Origin: Massilia violaceinigra
GTDB lineage: Bacteria; Pseudomonadota; Gammaproteobacteria; Burkholderiales; Burkholderiaceae_D
DNA length: 64,000 nucleotides
Assembly: GCF_002752675.1 (NCBI RefSeq)
Contig: NZ_CP024608.1
Coordinates: forward strand, 7,006,001 to 7,070,000
Direction of reading: 5' to 3'
The translations under genes were made by a program, and so were the position numbers. The notes beneath the pieces are model-generated. The model searched no databases, was not told where the DNA came from, and saw only the letters and a list, made by a program, of their open reading frames with translations. Positions 46,978 through 57,598 of this stretch are shown one piece after another; position 1 is the first letter of the stretch, and every line of letters starts with the position of its first letter.

Positions 46978-47496
46978 TCATCCTGGGAGCTCGAGCACCT
47001 GCATGTTCTGCTGCAGAGAGGCGCTCATGGGCGGGAGCGCGTCGGCGGGCGTCAGGACGATTTCGAAGCCGAAGTCGACCACCACATTATTTTCCACCTT
47101 GCGAAAACCGTTGACCGCGACCGCGTAGCATCCCGGCGCAATATCGATCCGCTGCCAGCCCTCCTCCGGATACCACTCAAGGAACACGGCCAGGTCCGCA
47201 ATGATGAGCCGGTCCGTCACGCGCAGCGGAAACGACGCGTTTCTCACAATGATCAGCTCGTCAGGAACGATGGACGGTTCCCCGGCCATGCGTACTGATA
47301 CCCGGTAGGAACTGTCGTTGACGCCAATAATGGGAATCACGATTCCCTGCTCAACCACCTTGTCGCCATCGTCGGTGGTCGTGAAGCGCCGGTACAGATT
47401 GTCGCCCTCGGCGATGTTGCCGAAGTACGCCTGCAAGCCCTTGTCGTCGAACACCACGATGCCGCCAAAGTCGACGACCACCTCGAATTGCTGCAT
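46978..47496 (-). CDS. Hypothetical protein, candidate immunity protein of the Rhs toxin
   Basis: 172 aa, with GGAG eight bases before the ATG. It is acidic and rich in beta-strand-like stretches (FEVVVDFGGIVVFDD, ENNVVVDFGFEIVLT) with no signal peptide or membrane helix. I recognise no family. It starts 27 bases after the end of the Rhs toxin gene, in the same direction, and its composition looks less GC-rich than its neighbours. This is the standard place and type of gene for a cognate immunity protein that binds the toxin tip in the cytoplasm. The assignment is by context only. Confidence 0.65.
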   Translation of the reverse strand: MQQFEVVVDFGGIVVFDDKGLQAYFGNIAEGDNLYRRFTTTDDGDKVVEQGIVIPIIGVNDSSYRVSVRMAGEPSIVPDELIIVRNASFPLRVTDRLIIADLAVFLEWYPEEGWQRIDIAPGCYAVAVNGFRKVENNVVVDFGFEIVLTPADALPPMSASLQQNMQVLELPG

Positions 47497-47523
47497 GTTT
47501 ATAGCTCCACTATCAGATTGTTC

Positions 47524-50500
47524 TCAGCAGCCGCCGGACGGCGGCCGCGGCGGCAGCGCCTGTTTCCTGCCCCACGTCAGCAGCGCGGAGTAAGCCTGGC
47601 GCGGCGTGACATTGTGCGCGATAACCTCGCCGGTTGCCGGTATCTTCAGGTCGCCGCGAATATGCGATACCGCGTCCAGCCCCCTGCCCGCGGCCCGGAC
47701 CAGGTCCATCGGCTTGCCGCTCCACGATCCTGTCAGGCGCCCGACGAACGGTTTTTGGGCCGCGTGAATGGCTTCATGGCTGCCCGCCACATACGGCTTC
47801 GAGAAGAAGAAGGTCGGCGTCTGGGTGTTGCTGCCGAACAGAGTCGCGACCAGACTGGGACCGGTCGAGCGGGCCAGGCTTTGCGGCACCAGGTGGTGCC
47901 CGACATTGACCGGATCGACCCACGGCATCAACCCCCACGGGTCCATCCAGCCGGACGGATTCGGCCCGTACGCGTACAGATTGTCGCCGCCGGCCAGCCC
48001 GATCGGGTCCGGGCTGATGAAGCGCCCGATGTCGGGATCGTAAAAGCGGAAGGTGTTGTAATGCAGCCCGGTGCCTTCGTCGGCATACTGGCCCGGAAAG
48101 CGCAAGGGCTGGTCGATGGCGCCGGCAAGCGCCACATCGTCGTCGGTGCCGACCTTGCCCCAGGCCTGGTAGGTGCCGGCCCAGGCCAGCTCGCCCGCTT
48201 CGTCCGTCATTTCGAGCGGCGCGCCAATCAGGTCGGTATGAAAGTGATACACGCGCGCCGTGCTTTTCGCGGTGGCGATGGCGGCGGCCGTCGCGGCGGC
48301 GGCGATCACCGCATCGACCCGCGCCAGCGGCGTGTAGGCGGCGTCGGGACTGAACACGTAGCTGCTGACGGCATTCCCACGCCGCTCCTGCACCATGCGC
48401 AGCCCCTGCCACACATAACGCCTGACGACGCTGTGCGCCAGCCCGCCCGCTTGCGTGCGCGTGTCGGTCGTGGCGATGCGCCGGCCCAGCGGATCGTAGG
48501 CGAAGCGCGTTTCCGTCACACCCCGCAGGTTTTCCGTCACCATGCTCACCAGGCGGTCTTCGGCATCGAAACTGAAGCGCTGGATCTGGTGCGCCCCTTT
48601 GCGCTTGGTGACCATATTGCCCCAGGCGTCGTACTCGAAGCGCATGTCTTGCCAGACCATGAGCCGGTTGCCATCGACCTGGCCGCGGCTTTTCTCGCCC
48701 GCGTCCTGCAGCAGATTGCCGGCCGCATCCCACACGAAGCGTTCCTGCTGCTGGTCGGCGCGGCGCATCTGGCGCCGCAGCTGCCCGGCCGCATCGTACT
48801 GAAAATCGATCGCGCCGCGCTCGCTGTCGCTCTGCTCGGCCAAATCGCCCGAGGGATGGTAGCGATAGCTGCGCCACAGGCGTCCCTGCCCCGCCGCCAG
48901 TTCCGGCGCGCTGCCCGCCGTCTGCGACGTACGCCTGCCCAGGATGTCGTAGGCGATGCGCTGGGTCAGGCCGCCCTGGGTGCGTTCGACTTCGCGATGC
49001 AGGTCGTCGCGCTCGAAGTCGCAGATCACGCCGTCGGCGCAGCGGATCTGGTGCACGTGGCCGGAACCGTAGGTGAGCATGTCGATGCGCTGGCCGTGCG
49101 GCAGCGCCAGCGACACCAGGTTGTCGAGCATGTCGAGCGAATAGCCGACCGTGCCGTCGGCGCCGTGTTCGGCCACCATGCGGCCCGCGCGGTCGTACTC
49201 GAAGCGGACCGCGCCCGCCGCCACGCCCAGCGCGGCGCCGGCGGCATCGGGCTCGCAGGCTGCTTCGAGCAGGCGGTCGCCGTCGTCCCAGGTGTAGCGG
49301 GTGACGGCGGTTGCCGTGGTCTGCGCCAGCACGCGCCCGGCCTTGTCGCGTTCAAACAGCACCGTGCGGCGCGCGGCGTCGCCTTTCACGGCGCCGATTT
49401 TTTCAATCTCGATCAGTTCGCCTGCCGGGTCGTAGCGCATGCGCCGCTCGGCACCATCGGGGCGCATCTCGCGCGCCAAGCGGTCGCCGGCATCGTATTC
49501 GAAGCGGTAGCGCGTGCCCGTGTCGCGGGCCAGCTCCACCACGCGCCCACGCACATCGTAGCGGTAACGCAGATGCTGCTGCGCGGGATCGATGGCGTCG
49601 ACCACCTGGCCGCGCGCGTTGCGTACCCAGCGGCGCGCTTGCTGGTCGCCGCTGCGCTGTTCGATGAGCAGGCCCGCCGCGTCGTACGCGAATTGCTCGG
49701 TGCTGCCGTCGGCCAGCACCACCTGCGTCGGTTCGCCCGTGCGCAGGTAGTGATAGTGCGTGGCCTGGCCCAGAGCGTCGGTCAGGCAGGCCAGCTGGCC
49801 ATCGGCGTTGTACTGGTAGCGCGTGACCTTGCCCGAGCAGTCGGTGCGGGACGTCATCTGGCCGCGCCGGTTCCATTCCATCTGCTGGCGAGCGCCGCTG
49901 GCATCGATGTGCGCAATCGGGAAGGCACTCAGGCCAGTCGGGTATTCATTGCGCTCCTCGCGGCCCAGCGGATCGGTCGTCGCCAGCAAGCGCCCCAGAT
50001 AGTCGTACTCGGCGCGCCAGCGCGAGCCGTCCGGCAGAATCAGTTCGCTAATGCGCAGGCTGTTGGCGTGGTAGGCCGTGCGGGTGACGCGGCCGAGGGT
50101 ATCGGTTTCGGCGATGACGCGCGCGGCGTGGTCGTATTCGAACGCCACTTCGCGCTCGCCCGGCAGCGACACCAGCTGCGGCATGCCGGCGTCGTTGTAC
50201 GTGATGCGATAGCTGGCGCCGTCGAAATCGGTGCACGCGACGATCTGGAAATGGGCGTCGTACTGCCAGTGCGCGGTGCGCCCCTGTTCGTCCTGGGCCC
50301 AGGTCTGGCGCGCCTCGCGGTCGTAGCGAAAGCGTGTGTGATCGCCCTCGCTGGTGCCGCACGCGACCACGCGCGCGGCGCCGTCGATCTCGGCCCACTC
50401 GTACGTGCTGGTCAGGCCGAGCGCGTTGGTGTGGCTGGCCATGCGGCCGTCAAGGTAGCTGAACTGGCGCGCCACGGCGCCGTTGGCGTCGGTGACGGAC

Positions 50501-51774
50501 ACCAGTTGGCCCAACCCGTCGTAGCCATACCCGACCAGGGTGCCCGGGGTGCCGCCATCGGTGCAGTCGATCGCGGTCAGCCGCGATGGCGATTCGGCGT
50601 AGCGCAGCTGCAGCTGCTGGCCGCCGCTGGTGCGGATCATGCTCACGCGGTTGGCGTCGTCGCGGGTGTAGCTGTGCCACTGGCCGGTACGGTCTTCCTT
50701 GCGCCGCACCCAGGCGATGTCGCCGCCGGCGTCGAGAAGGCCGAAGTCGTGATACACCTCGTTGAGGTCATACAGGATGAACTGTCCGGTGGCGGTGCAG
50801 GCCAGGTAGCACTGCTCCGCTTCGCTGTAGGCGCAGTGGCCGGGCTGCACCAGCGGGAAACCGGTTTCCCGGCCCTGGGCATCGGTCAACCAGATCATGC
50901 CGTCGCGCCGCTGCAGGCGCAAATCCCATGGCAACACCCAGCCCTTGCCCAGGCTGCCCTCAAAAGCGAGGTCGCTGCCGTAAAAGCGCGCACAGACCAG
51001 CGGGATGGGGCTCTGGAGCACGGCGTCGATTTCGTGCTGGGCCAGCAGCACCTTGCGCCCGGTCGCCACCTCGACCGGGTTGCCCAGCAGGCCACCCATC
51101 ACGCGCGAGATGACGGGGGCGGCCACGTAGCGGCCGACCGCTTCGCCGGCCACATAGCCGGCGATGAATTTAGCCGCGCATGGCAGCAGCGCGCGCGACA
51201 ATCCCCCTGCGGCCTTGACCAGGCCGGCCAGCCCACCCGCCAGCCCGGCCAGCGCGAACGCCCAGTCGACCGTGGTGCGCAGCCAGGGCGGCACTTCGTC
51301 GGCGACCGGCAGGTATTCCTTGGTGCCGCCGCCGATGAACACGTTCGACGAACCATCGTCGATCTTGGCGCCGCAGACCGTGGAGTCGTCCTTGCGCGCC
51401 GCGCCAAAGCCGTTGATGAAGACATTGGTCGACCCTTCCGCCACCAGCGGCACCGGGCTGTGTTTGTCGCACAGGACCGTGCTCGCCTTGGCGAAGGCGG
51501 CTGCCAGGCTGTTGGTAAAGACATTGGGCGAGCCGCTGGTGATGGCCCCGGCGGGCGACTTGATCGACTTCCCGATCGCCTCGCCTATGCCGAGTATCAG
51601 CGAGCCGCCCACGCCGGCCGCCAGGCCAGCGAGCAGCGCGACGCCAAAACCGCAGGTGAAGGTGGCAAACGCGACGGCGGCGATCAGGGCGATGCCGATC
51701 AGGGCGCCGACGAGAAATCCTGCCAGCGCGCTGGTGTGGGCGATGGGGTCGGTGAGACGGGCGGCTTCAAACAT
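47524..51774 (-). CDS. PAAR-Rhs polymorphic toxin (type VI secretion effector)
   Basis: 1416 aa from ATG 51774 ([20 protein letters not shown], the usual start of such proteins; a GTG 14 codons upstream is less likely). Order: two hydrophobic helices (about 15-65), a PAAR-like spike domain (about 75-152, three [21 protein letters not shown] strands), and a long run of Rhs/YD repeats (about 240-1200). The Rhs core end follows ([20 protein letters not shown], then DPWGL, where the shell is typically autocleaved). The tip is a variable 134-residue C-terminus (47527-47928) with [10 protein letters not shown] and HEAIHAAQ. The double-His motif suggests a His-Me finger/HNH-like nuclease, but the exact toxin family is not recognised. 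It is followed by the candidate immunity gene. No T6SS structural or adaptor gene is nearby. Confidence 0.9.
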   Translation of the reverse strand: MFEAARLTDPIAHTSALAGFLVGALIGIALIAAVAFATFTCGFGVALLAGLAAGVGGSLILGIGEAIGKSIKSPAGAITSGSPNVFTNSLAAAFAKASTVLCDKHSPVPLVAEGSTNVFINGFGAARKDDSTVCGAKIDDGSSNVFIGGGTKEYLPVADEVPPWLRTTVDWAFALAGLAGGLAGLVKAAGGLSRALLPCAAKFIAGYVAGEAVGRYVAAPVISRVMGGLLGNPVEVATGRKVLLAQHEIDAVLQSPIPLVCARFYGSDLAFEGSLGKGWVLPWDLRLQRRDGMIWLTDAQGRETGFPLVQPGHCAYSEAEQCYLACTATGQFILYDLNEVYHDFGLLDAGGDIAWVRRKEDRTGQWHSYTRDDANRVSMIRTSGGQQLQLRYAESPSRLTAIDCTDGGTPGTLVGYGYDGLGQLVSVTDANGAVARQFSYLDGRMASHTNALGLTSTYEWAEIDGAARVVACGTSEGDHTRFRYDREARQTWAQDEQGRTAHWQYDAHFQIVACTDFDGASYRITYNDAGMPQLVSLPGEREVAFEYDHAARVIAETDTLGRVTRTAYHANSLRISELILPDGSRWRAEYDYLGRLLATTDPLGREERNEYPTGLSAFPIAHIDASGARQQMEWNRRGQMTSRTDCSGKVTRYQYNADGQLACLTDALGQATHYHYLRTGEPTQVVLADGSTEQFAYDAAGLLIEQRSGDQQARRWVRNARGQVVDAIDPAQQHLRYRYDVRGRVVELARDTGTRYRFEYDAGDRLAREMRPDGAERRMRYDPAGELIEIEKIGAVKGDAARRTVLFERDKAGRVLAQTTATAVTRYTWDDGDRLLEAACEPDAAGAALGVAAGAVRFEYDRAGRMVAEHGADGTVGYSLDMLDNLVSLALPHGQRIDMLTYGSGHVHQIRCADGVICDFERDDLHREVERTQGGLTQRIAYDILGRRTSQTAGSAPELAAGQGRLWRSYRYHPSGDLAEQSDSERGAIDFQYDAAGQLRRQMRRADQQQERFVWDAAGNLLQDAGEKSRGQVDGNRLMVWQDMRFEYDAWGNMVTKRKGAHQIQRFSFDAEDRLVSMVTENLRGVTETRFAYDPLGRRIATTDTRTQAGGLAHSVVRRYVWQGLRMVQERRGNAVSSYVFSPDAAYTPLARVDAVIAAAATAAAIATAKSTARVYHFHTDLIGAPLEMTDEAGELAWAGTYQAWGKVGTDDDVALAGAIDQPLRFPGQYADEGTGLHYNTFRFYDPDIGRFISPDPIGLAGGDNLYAYGPNPSGWMDPWGLMPWVDPVNVGHHLVPQSLARSTGPSLVATLFGSNTQTPTFFFSKPYVAGSHEAIHAAQKPFVGRLTGSWSGKPMDLVRAAGRGLDAVSHIRGDLKIPATGEVIAHNVTPRQAYSALLTWGRKQALPPRPPSGGC

Positions 51775-52034
51775 GGCGGGCTCGTACCTGGTTGGTGAAG
51801 GCCAGTGCCGTGGCACGCCTTTTCCGGTTGGTCATCGGACGCCAGCGCGCGCCCGGGCTTGTTATCGGTGCCAGCGTGGCGCTGGACGAAACCACAAGGA
51901 TACAACTATAGCAACAATTGATCAGTGCAAGAATACACCGAAACGGGCGGCGTTGTCACCACACCGCACAAGCGCAAGCCGGATGGCGGCGACTCCGAGG
52001 CGGGGAGCTTGCCGCCAAGCCCCCGGTTGACACT

Positions 52035-53519
52035 TTAAATACCCAGCTCCTGCCAGATCGAATCCACCCGCGCCTTGACCTCCGGCGTCATGCTGATGGT
52101 CGTACCCCACTCGCGGTTGGTCTCGCCCGGCCATTTATTGGTCGCGTCGATGCCCATCTTGCTGCCCAGCCCACTGACGGGCGAGGCAAAGTCGAGATAA
52201 TCGATCGGCGTATTATCGACCAGCAGCGTGTCGCGCATCGGGTCGACCCGCGTCGTGATCGCCCAGATCACCTCTTTCCAGTCGCGGATATTCACGTCCT
52301 CGTCCACCACCACGATGAACTTGGTATACATGAACTGGCGCAGGAAGCTCCACACGCCGAACATCACGCGCTTGGCGTGGCCGGCGTACTGCTTCTTCAT
52401 CTGCACCACGGCCATGCGGTAGCTGCAGCCTTCGGGCGGCAGATAAAAATCGGTGATTTCGCTGAACTGCTTTTGCAGCAGCGGAATGAACACTTCATTG
52501 AGCGCCACCCCGAGCACGGCCGGCTCGTCGGGCGGCTTGCCTGTATACGTAGAGTGATAAACCGGGTCGCGCCGCATGGTAATGCGGTCGATGGTAAACA
52601 CCGGAAAACTGTCCTGCTCATTATAGTAACCAGTATGGTCGCCAAACGGCCCTTCCAGCGCGTGCTCGTAGCCGGTCGGATGATTCGGATCGGCGTAAAT
52701 ATGCCCTTCCAGCACGATCTCGGCCGAGGCCGGCACGCGCAGCTCGCTGCCGATGGCGCGGGTCAATACCGTGCGGCTGCCGCGCAGCAGGCCGGCGAAC
52801 TGGTATTCGGACAGGCTGTCCGGCACCGGCGTGACCGCGCCGAGGATGGTGGCCGGGTCGGCGCCCAGCGCCACCGCCACCGGATACGGCTGGCCCTTGG
52901 TGGCGATGCCATGTTCGCGAAAGTCCAGCGCCCCGCCACGGTGCGCCAGCCAGCGCATGATGACCTTGTTCGGCCCGATCACCTGCTGACGGTAGATGCC
53001 CAGGTTCTGGCGCTTCTTGTTAGGGCCTTTGGTGATGACAAGGCCCCAGGTGATCAGGGGCGCGATATCGCCCGGCCAGCAATGCTGGATCGGCAGGCGC
53101 GCCAGATCGACGTCGGCGCCTTCCCAGACGATATCGTGGCAGGCGGCGCCGCGCACTTCCTTGGGCGACATGTCCCACACGGCCTTGACTAGGGAACCGA
53201 GCCCCATCAGATCCTTGAATCCCTTGGGCGGTTCCGGCTCCTTGAGGCGCGCCAATACATGGCCAATCTTGCGCAGCTCGCCCACATCGTCGGCGCCCAT
53301 GCCGAGCGCCACGCGGCGCGGCGTGCCGAACAGGTTGCCGAGAACCGGAATCGTGTGGCAGGTCGGATTTTCGAACAAAATGGCCGGTCCGGCAGCCCGC
53401 AAAGCGCGGTCGCACACCTCCGTCATCTCCAAATAAGGTGAAACTGGCAATGAAATGCGCTTCAATTCGCCCATTTCTTGCATTTTCGACATGAAATCGC
53501 GCAAGTCTACGTAATTCAT
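52035..53519 (-). CDS. ubiD: UbiD family decarboxylase (4-hydroxy-3-polyprenylbenzoate decarboxylase)
   Basis: 494 aa from ATG 53519 ([22 protein letters not shown]). UbiD removes the carboxyl group of the polyprenyl-hydroxybenzoate intermediate in ubiquinone synthesis, using prenylated FMN made by UbiX. Conserved segments are [41 protein letters not shown], the Glu-rich [33 protein letters not shown] site and [25 protein letters not shown]. Length and motifs match the Escherichia coli enzyme. The gene stands alone on this strand; ubiX is not in the window. Confidence 0.96.
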   Translation of the reverse strand: MNYVDLRDFMSKMQEMGELKRISLPVSPYLEMTEVCDRALRAAGPAILFENPTCHTIPVLGNLFGTPRRVALGMGADDVGELRKIGHVLARLKEPEPPKGFKDLMGLGSLVKAVWDMSPKEVRGAACHDIVWEGADVDLARLPIQHCWPGDIAPLITWGLVITKGPNKKRQNLGIYRQQVIGPNKVIMRWLAHRGGALDFREHGIATKGQPYPVAVALGADPATILGAVTPVPDSLSEYQFAGLLRGSRTVLTRAIGSELRVPASAEIVLEGHIYADPNHPTGYEHALEGPFGDHTGYYNEQDSFPVFTIDRITMRRDPVYHSTYTGKPPDEPAVLGVALNEVFIPLLQKQFSEITDFYLPPEGCSYRMAVVQMKKQYAGHAKRVMFGVWSFLRQFMYTKFIVVVDEDVNIRDWKEVIWAITTRVDPMRDTLLVDNTPIDYLDFASPVSGLGSKMGIDATNKWPGETNREWGTTISMTPEVKARVDSIWQELGI

Positions 53520-53653
53520 CGGTTTTAAATTCTTTTTTTCATGTGAGCATGGTTGTTCAATTAGCCATGGCAAGTGGTTGATTTCATAGGGCTTTGCTGC
53601 ATCGCAGCACAAAAAGCTAGATCTAAAAGTAATATAGAACGTTTGTGTTAGTA

Positions 53654-53682
53654 TTGACTTAGTATATACCCGCTTCTACAAT
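53654..53682 (+). promoter_or_regulatory. Sigma-70-type promoter upstream of the lytic transglycosylase
   Basis: TTGACT (53654-53659) and TACAAT (53677-53682), separated by exactly 17 bp, in a locally AT-rich stretch. It would give a leader of about 300 nt before the ATG at 53990. Confidence 0.6.
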
Positions 53683-53989
53683 TCGCCCTACTTGATGAGC
53701 AGGCACTGTCTACGGACTCGATTCTAGCCTGTCTCATAACTTCACGGGGTCGGGGCCCCAATGACATTTTAAGGAGTGTTTTCAATAGGCGTCTGCCTTC
53801 TCCCCCGAAAAAGTTGTTTAGCTACTGGTCCAATACCACAGGGAACGACCAGCTGAAGCGAGCAATGACGGCGTTAATCGCGCGCCCATGCGGCGGCGAT
53901 GGACGATATTTCTGATGCACGGCACAAGTCTGCCCGCTGCGCTAACGCGCGGTGCTGGGATGGCTTTTTCCGCGACAAAGGGGAATTCG
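53683..53989 (+). other. Long leader between promoter and lytic transglycosylase start
   Basis: About 300 nt without a convincing gene. It holds a G/C hairpin candidate (GGGGTCGGGGCCCC near 53746-53759) and an in-frame upstream ATG at 53888 that lacks a good ribosome binding site. I recognise no riboswitch or RNA family. Confidence 0.4.
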
Positions 53990-54889
53990 ATGATACATCG
54001 TTTCAACGGGGCGACAGCAAAGCTCGCCCAAACCATGGCCAGCCAGCCATTCACGTGGTCTTCCGTGAGCAAAACGGCGCGTGGTCTCTTGACTACTATG
54101 CAACACACACTGACGTTTTTCGGTGTTTCCGCACTGGCCATGATGGCTTTGCTCTACATGCGTCCCGAACTGGCGCACGAAGCGTCGCAACTGCTGGCAG
54201 CGCCGCACAAGCCGGCGCCCGTCGTCGTCGCGCGCGCGCCTGTGCAGGCACCCGCCCTGTCGGCCCTGATGACGGCGCCCGCGCCGGCACCCGCACCTGC
54301 CGTGCTGGCGCCGAACGAGCCGCCGATTCTGGCGCTCGACGACAAGGCGACCCACGCCAACCGCAAGCAGCAGGAGTTCGTGACCACCTGGCTGTCCAAG
54401 CGCTACCGCGTGGCGGGCGATGCCGCCAACATGCTGGTTTCGACCGCCTATTCGACGGCGCGCGAAATCAAGCTCGATCCGCTGCTGATCCTGGCGGTGA
54501 TGGCCATCGAATCGGGTCTGAACCCGTTTGCCGAGAGCCCGGTCGGCGCGCAAGGCTTGATGCAGGTCATGTCGAAGATTCACCATGAGAAGTTTCAGGA
54601 CATGGGCGGGACCAAGGCCGCGCTCAATCCCGTGGCGAATATCCGCGTCGGCTCGCTGATCCTCAAGGAATACGTGAAACGCGGCGGTTCGGTGGAAGCT
54701 GGCCTGAAGACGTACGTGGGCGCCGCCGCCTTTGAGACCGACCAGGGTTATGGTTCGCGCGTGATGAACGAGTATCAGAAGCTCAAGCTGGTTGCGAGCG
54801 GCAAGAAAGTGCCGACGTTCACGGCGCCGGCCGCTCCGAAACCGGTCCTGGCGGAGAAAGCATCGCAGGAGCAGATCGCCGGTCTGTAA
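53990..54889 (+). CDS. Lytic transglycosylase (SLT domain) protein
   Basis: 299 aa from ATG 53990 (MIHRFNGATAKLAQTM), which has AAAGGGG seven bases upstream. An N-terminal part of about 40 residues is followed by one membrane helix (about 42-58, LTFFGVSALAMMALLYM). A Pro/Ala linker leads to an SLT-type lysozyme-like domain (about 145-245) with catalytic Glu in MAIESGLNPFAESPVGAQGLMQVM and the NPVANIRVGSLILKEY block. It would cleave peptidoglycan glycan strands in the periplasm while anchored in the inner membrane. It is a single gene with its own promoter and terminator. Confidence 0.92.
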   Translation: MIHRFNGATAKLAQTMASQPFTWSSVSKTARGLLTTMQHTLTFFGVSALAMMALLYMRPELAHEASQLLAAPHKPAPVVVARAPVQAPALSALMTAPAPAPAPAVLAPNEPPILALDDKATHANRKQQEFVTTWLSKRYRVAGDAANMLVSTAYSTAREIKLDPLLILAVMAIESGLNPFAESPVGAQGLMQVMSKIHHEKFQDMGGTKAALNPVANIRVGSLILKEYVKRGGSVEAGLKTYVGAAAFETDQGYGSRVMNEYQKLKLVASGKKVPTFTAPAAPKPVLAEKASQEQIAGL

Positions 54890-54913
54890 TTTGCCGCTAC
54901 TATATATAGATGT

Positions 54914-54947
54914 AAAAAAGCCCGATGCACGCATCGGGCTTTTTTTA
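54914..54947 (+). terminator. Rho-independent terminator after the lytic transglycosylase
   Basis: GCCCGATGC / GCATCGGGC 9-bp stem with a two-base centre, flanked by an A-run upstream and eight T downstream. Because of the A-run it could also end transcripts from the opposite strand (nusB side). Confidence 0.92.
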
Positions 54948-55033
54948 TGGGCGCTTCGTGCGCATGCCGTAGCCGCGCTTGCGCGGGAAGCCGTTTGCGC
55001 CAGTGGCGAAAACGGCTTCCTGGGAGCAAAGCC

Positions 55034-55504
55034 TTAGCGGCGCGTGTCGCCCGCGACTTCGTCGGCGCGCAGCTTCGGCGCCAGCTTGTCGAGTACGCCG
55101 TTAACGTACTTGTGCCCGTCGATACCGCCGAACGACTTGGTCAGCTCGACCGCCTCGTTGATGACAACGCGATAAGGAATATCCAGGTTGTTCTTCAGCT
55201 CGAACGCGCCGATCAGCAGCACGGCGTGCTCGATCGGTGACAGCTCGGCCACGCCGCGGTCGATCAGGGGTGCAAATGCTTCGCGCAGGGCAACCGAATC
55301 CTTGATCGCGCCGTACAGCAAGACCGCAAAGTGGTCGGCATCGGCCTTTTCGAAGCCGTGCGCTGCCCGGATGTTGGTCACGACCGTGGTGGCGTCTTCA
55401 TTGTTCAGCAGCCACTGATACAGCCCCTGCAAGGCGAACTCGCGCGCCCGGTGACGCGGCGTGCGGTTCTTGCTGGGGTTGGCGTGCAAGGTTTTCTCTG
55501 TCAT
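55034..55504 (-). CDS. nusB: Transcription antitermination factor NusB
   Basis: 156 aa, all-helical family. [18 protein letters not shown] near the start, the [18 protein letters not shown] block, and [16 protein letters not shown] followed by [19 protein letters not shown] and [12 protein letters not shown] are diagnostic. NusB with NusE binds boxA RNA in rRNA antitermination. It is last in the rib gene series on this strand, 73 bases after ribH, a common arrangement. Confidence 0.96.
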   Translation of the reverse strand: MTEKTLHANPSKNRTPRHRAREFALQGLYQWLLNNEDATTVVTNIRAAHGFEKADADHFAVLLYGAIKDSVALREAFAPLIDRGVAELSPIEHAVLLIGAFELKNNLDIPYRVVINEAVELTKSFGGIDGHKYVNGVLDKLAPKLRADEVAGDTRR

Positions 55505-55577
55505 GGTGTTCTTACCTTCTTATTACCGTTTGTTCTTAACTACGTGTTCTGGACAATGTATTGCTGACGCCGCGAAC

Positions 55578-56057
55578 TCAGTCTTCTTCGGCTTGCAGCT
55601 CTTCGAGCGCGATCAGCAGATTGGCCATCTCGACGGCGCAGCGCGCCGCTTCGGCACCCTTTTCCGCCATGCGCGCTTCGGCCTGCTCGTCGTTCTCGGT
55701 GGTCAGGACGGCATTGGCAATCGCGATGCCGTAGTCGAGACCGATGCGGGTGATACCGGCGCCCGATTCGTTCGAGACCAGCTCGAAGTGATACGTTTCG
55801 CCACGAATGACCGCGCCGAGCGCGACCAGGGCGTCGAACTGCTGGGTCTCGGCCATCTTTTGCAGCGCCAGCGGAATTTCCAGCGCGCCGGGCACGGTGA
55901 CGTGCAGCACGTCTTCGTCGCTCACGCCCAAGTGCTTCAGTTCAGCCAGGCAAGCCGACAGCAAGCCATGGCCCACATCGGCGTTAAAACGCGCCTGGAC
56001 GATGCCAACGCGCAGGCCTGCACCGGTCAGATTGCTTTCATAAGTTCCTACGGTCAT
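55578..56057 (-). CDS. ribH: 6,7-dimethyl-8-ribityllumazine synthase
   Basis: 159 aa, standard length. RibH joins 5-amino-6-ribitylaminouracil with 3,4-dihydroxybutanone phosphate, the penultimate riboflavin step. Motifs are [22 protein letters not shown] (substrate site), [20 protein letters not shown] with the catalytic His, and a C-terminal [14 protein letters not shown] helix. It follows the ribB-type gene by 46 bases and precedes nusB. Proteins of this family form pentamers or icosahedra. Confidence 0.97.
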   Translation of the reverse strand: MTVGTYESNLTGAGLRVGIVQARFNADVGHGLLSACLAELKHLGVSDEDVLHVTVPGALEIPLALQKMAETQQFDALVALGAVIRGETYHFELVSNESGAGITRIGLDYGIAIANAVLTTENDEQAEARMAEKGAEAARCAVEMANLLIALEELQAEED

Positions 56058-56103
56058 GGCAGACCCCTTTATATATGTGTGATTGAATGAGAAGTGTACC
56101 GCG

Positions 56104-57249
56104 TCAGGCAGCCGGCTTGGTGGATGGCTTGCCGTTCGGCTCGCCGTTCGGTCGGGCGCGATAGCCGGTCACTTCCAGGTCGAAACCGGTCATGGACGGC
56201 ATTTTGCGCGGACTGGCCAGCAATTCCATCTTGCCAACGCCCAAGTCCTTGAGGATCTGGGCGCCGATGCCGTAGGTGCGCAAGTCCATGCTGGCGGCGC
56301 GTCCGGTCGGCCTGGTGTCGGCATCGAGCGCCGCGAACTGGGCAAACAGCTGGTCGGCCGTCTCGCCGCAGTTGAGCAGCACCATGACGCCACGGTCGGC
56401 TTGCTTGATCGCCTGCATCGACGAAGCCATGGTCCACGAGTGGGTGGTCGCTTCGCTGTCGAGCAGGTCGAGGATGGACACCGGCTGGTGCACGCGCACC
56501 AGGGCGTCGAGGTTGGGCGCCAGGTCGCCATGCACCATGGCCAGGTGGGCCGAGCCGCTCGGCTTGTCGCGGAAGGCGATCAGGCGGAACTCGCCGTAGG
56601 CGGTCTGCATGTTGCGTTCGGCAATGCGTTCCACCAGACATTCGTTCTGGCCGCGATAGTGGATCAGGTCGGCAATGGTGCCGATCTTCAGATTGTGTTC
56701 CTTGGCAAACTCCAGCAAGTCCGGAAGGCGCGCCATGGTGCCGTCGTCCTTGAGGATTTCGCAGATCACCGAGGCCGGCGTCAGGCCGGCCATCTCGGTC
56801 AGGTCGCAACCGGCTTCGGTGTGGCCGGCGCGCATCAGTACACCGCCGCGCTGGGCCTTGAGCGGGAAAATGTGGCCGGGCTGGACGATATCGGCCGGGC
56901 TGGCGTTCTTGGCCACCGCCACCTGGATGGTCTTGGCGCGGTCGGCCGCCGAAATGCCGGTGGTCACGCCTTCTGCCGCTTCGATCGACACCGTGAAGTT
57001 GGTACCGTAAAAGGTTCCGTTGCTCGACGTCATCATCGACAGGTTGAGCTGCTTGCAGCGCTCTTCGGTCAGGGTCAGGCAGACCAGGCCGCGCGCGTGC
57101 TTGACCATGAAATTGATGGCCTCGGGCGTCACGAAATCGGCCGCCAGCACCAGGTCCCCCTCATTTTCGCGGTCTTCTTCATCGACCAGGATGACCATGC
57201 GTCCTGCGCGCAACTCTTCAACGATTTCGGGGGTACTGGAAATAGACAT
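56104..57249 (-). CDS. ribB: 3,4-dihydroxy-2-butanone-4-phosphate synthase with degenerate RibA-like domain
   Basis: 381 aa. The N-terminal RibB domain (about 1-205) is complete: [39 protein letters not shown], and [17 protein letters not shown]. The C-terminal half aligns with GTP cyclohydrolase II ([21 protein letters not shown]), but the zinc-binding HSECLTGD...RCDCG stretch is replaced by [20 protein letters not shown], with no cysteines. Only the RibB reaction (ribulose 5-phosphate to dihydroxybutanone phosphate) is therefore expected. The second half may be regulatory, as proposed for RibBX-type proteins. A separate ribA is probably needed elsewhere. No FMN riboswitch is seen upstream. 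Confidence 0.88.
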   Translation of the reverse strand: MSISSTPEIVEELRAGRMVILVDEEDRENEGDLVLAADFVTPEAINFMVKHARGLVCLTLTEERCKQLNLSMMTSSNGTFYGTNFTVSIEAAEGVTTGISAADRAKTIQVAVAKNASPADIVQPGHIFPLKAQRGGVLMRAGHTEAGCDLTEMAGLTPASVICEILKDDGTMARLPDLLEFAKEHNLKIGTIADLIHYRGQNECLVERIAERNMQTAYGEFRLIAFRDKPSGSAHLAMVHGDLAPNLDALVRVHQPVSILDLLDSEATTHSWTMASSMQAIKQADRGVMVLLNCGETADQLFAQFAALDADTRPTGRAASMDLRTYGIGAQILKDLGVGKMELLASPRKMPSMTGFDLEVTGYRARPNGEPNGKPSTKPAA

Positions 57250-57598
57250 AAAAGATCCTCTGATGCGACAAAGCTGCTGGAGCGTAATCCGCTATTTTAA
57301 AGGATTTACCCGACTTCAACCGCCCTAAGCTTGGGAAGATTCCGAGGAGGTGCGGCGACTTCACCCATGCTTACCCCGATTCGTTGCACTGCGACAACAA
57401 TATGAGGTAAATGATAAGGAAATGTTACGTTTTTCAAATCGTTCCGAAACAAATCCGGAAAGCGCGCGCCGACCTGCATTATTATCACTGCAGGCCTCGC
57501 CTTCCGTGCTTTTGCATGCCGGAGCGATGCCCGGAGCCACCGATGCAAGCACGTCCCCACTCTCACCGCACACTATCCCGGCCCCCGGAGCCTGGCGT
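57250..57598. other. Divergent intergenic region between ribB and the REC-GAF-PAS-GGDEF-EAL gene
   Basis: About 350 nt that must carry both promoters. An open frame runs into it from the downstream gene, but its codons look non-coding before ATG 57599. I see no FMN riboswitch core and no convincing promoter pair. Confidence 0.4.

Noticed and set aside
46978..52034. Part of a type VI secretion cluster
   Set aside because: Only the Rhs effector and one unknown gene are present; no Tss, VgrG, Hcp or adaptor gene lies in the window.
57250..57420. FMN riboswitch upstream of ribB
   Set aside because: The conserved RFN core segments are not found on either strand.
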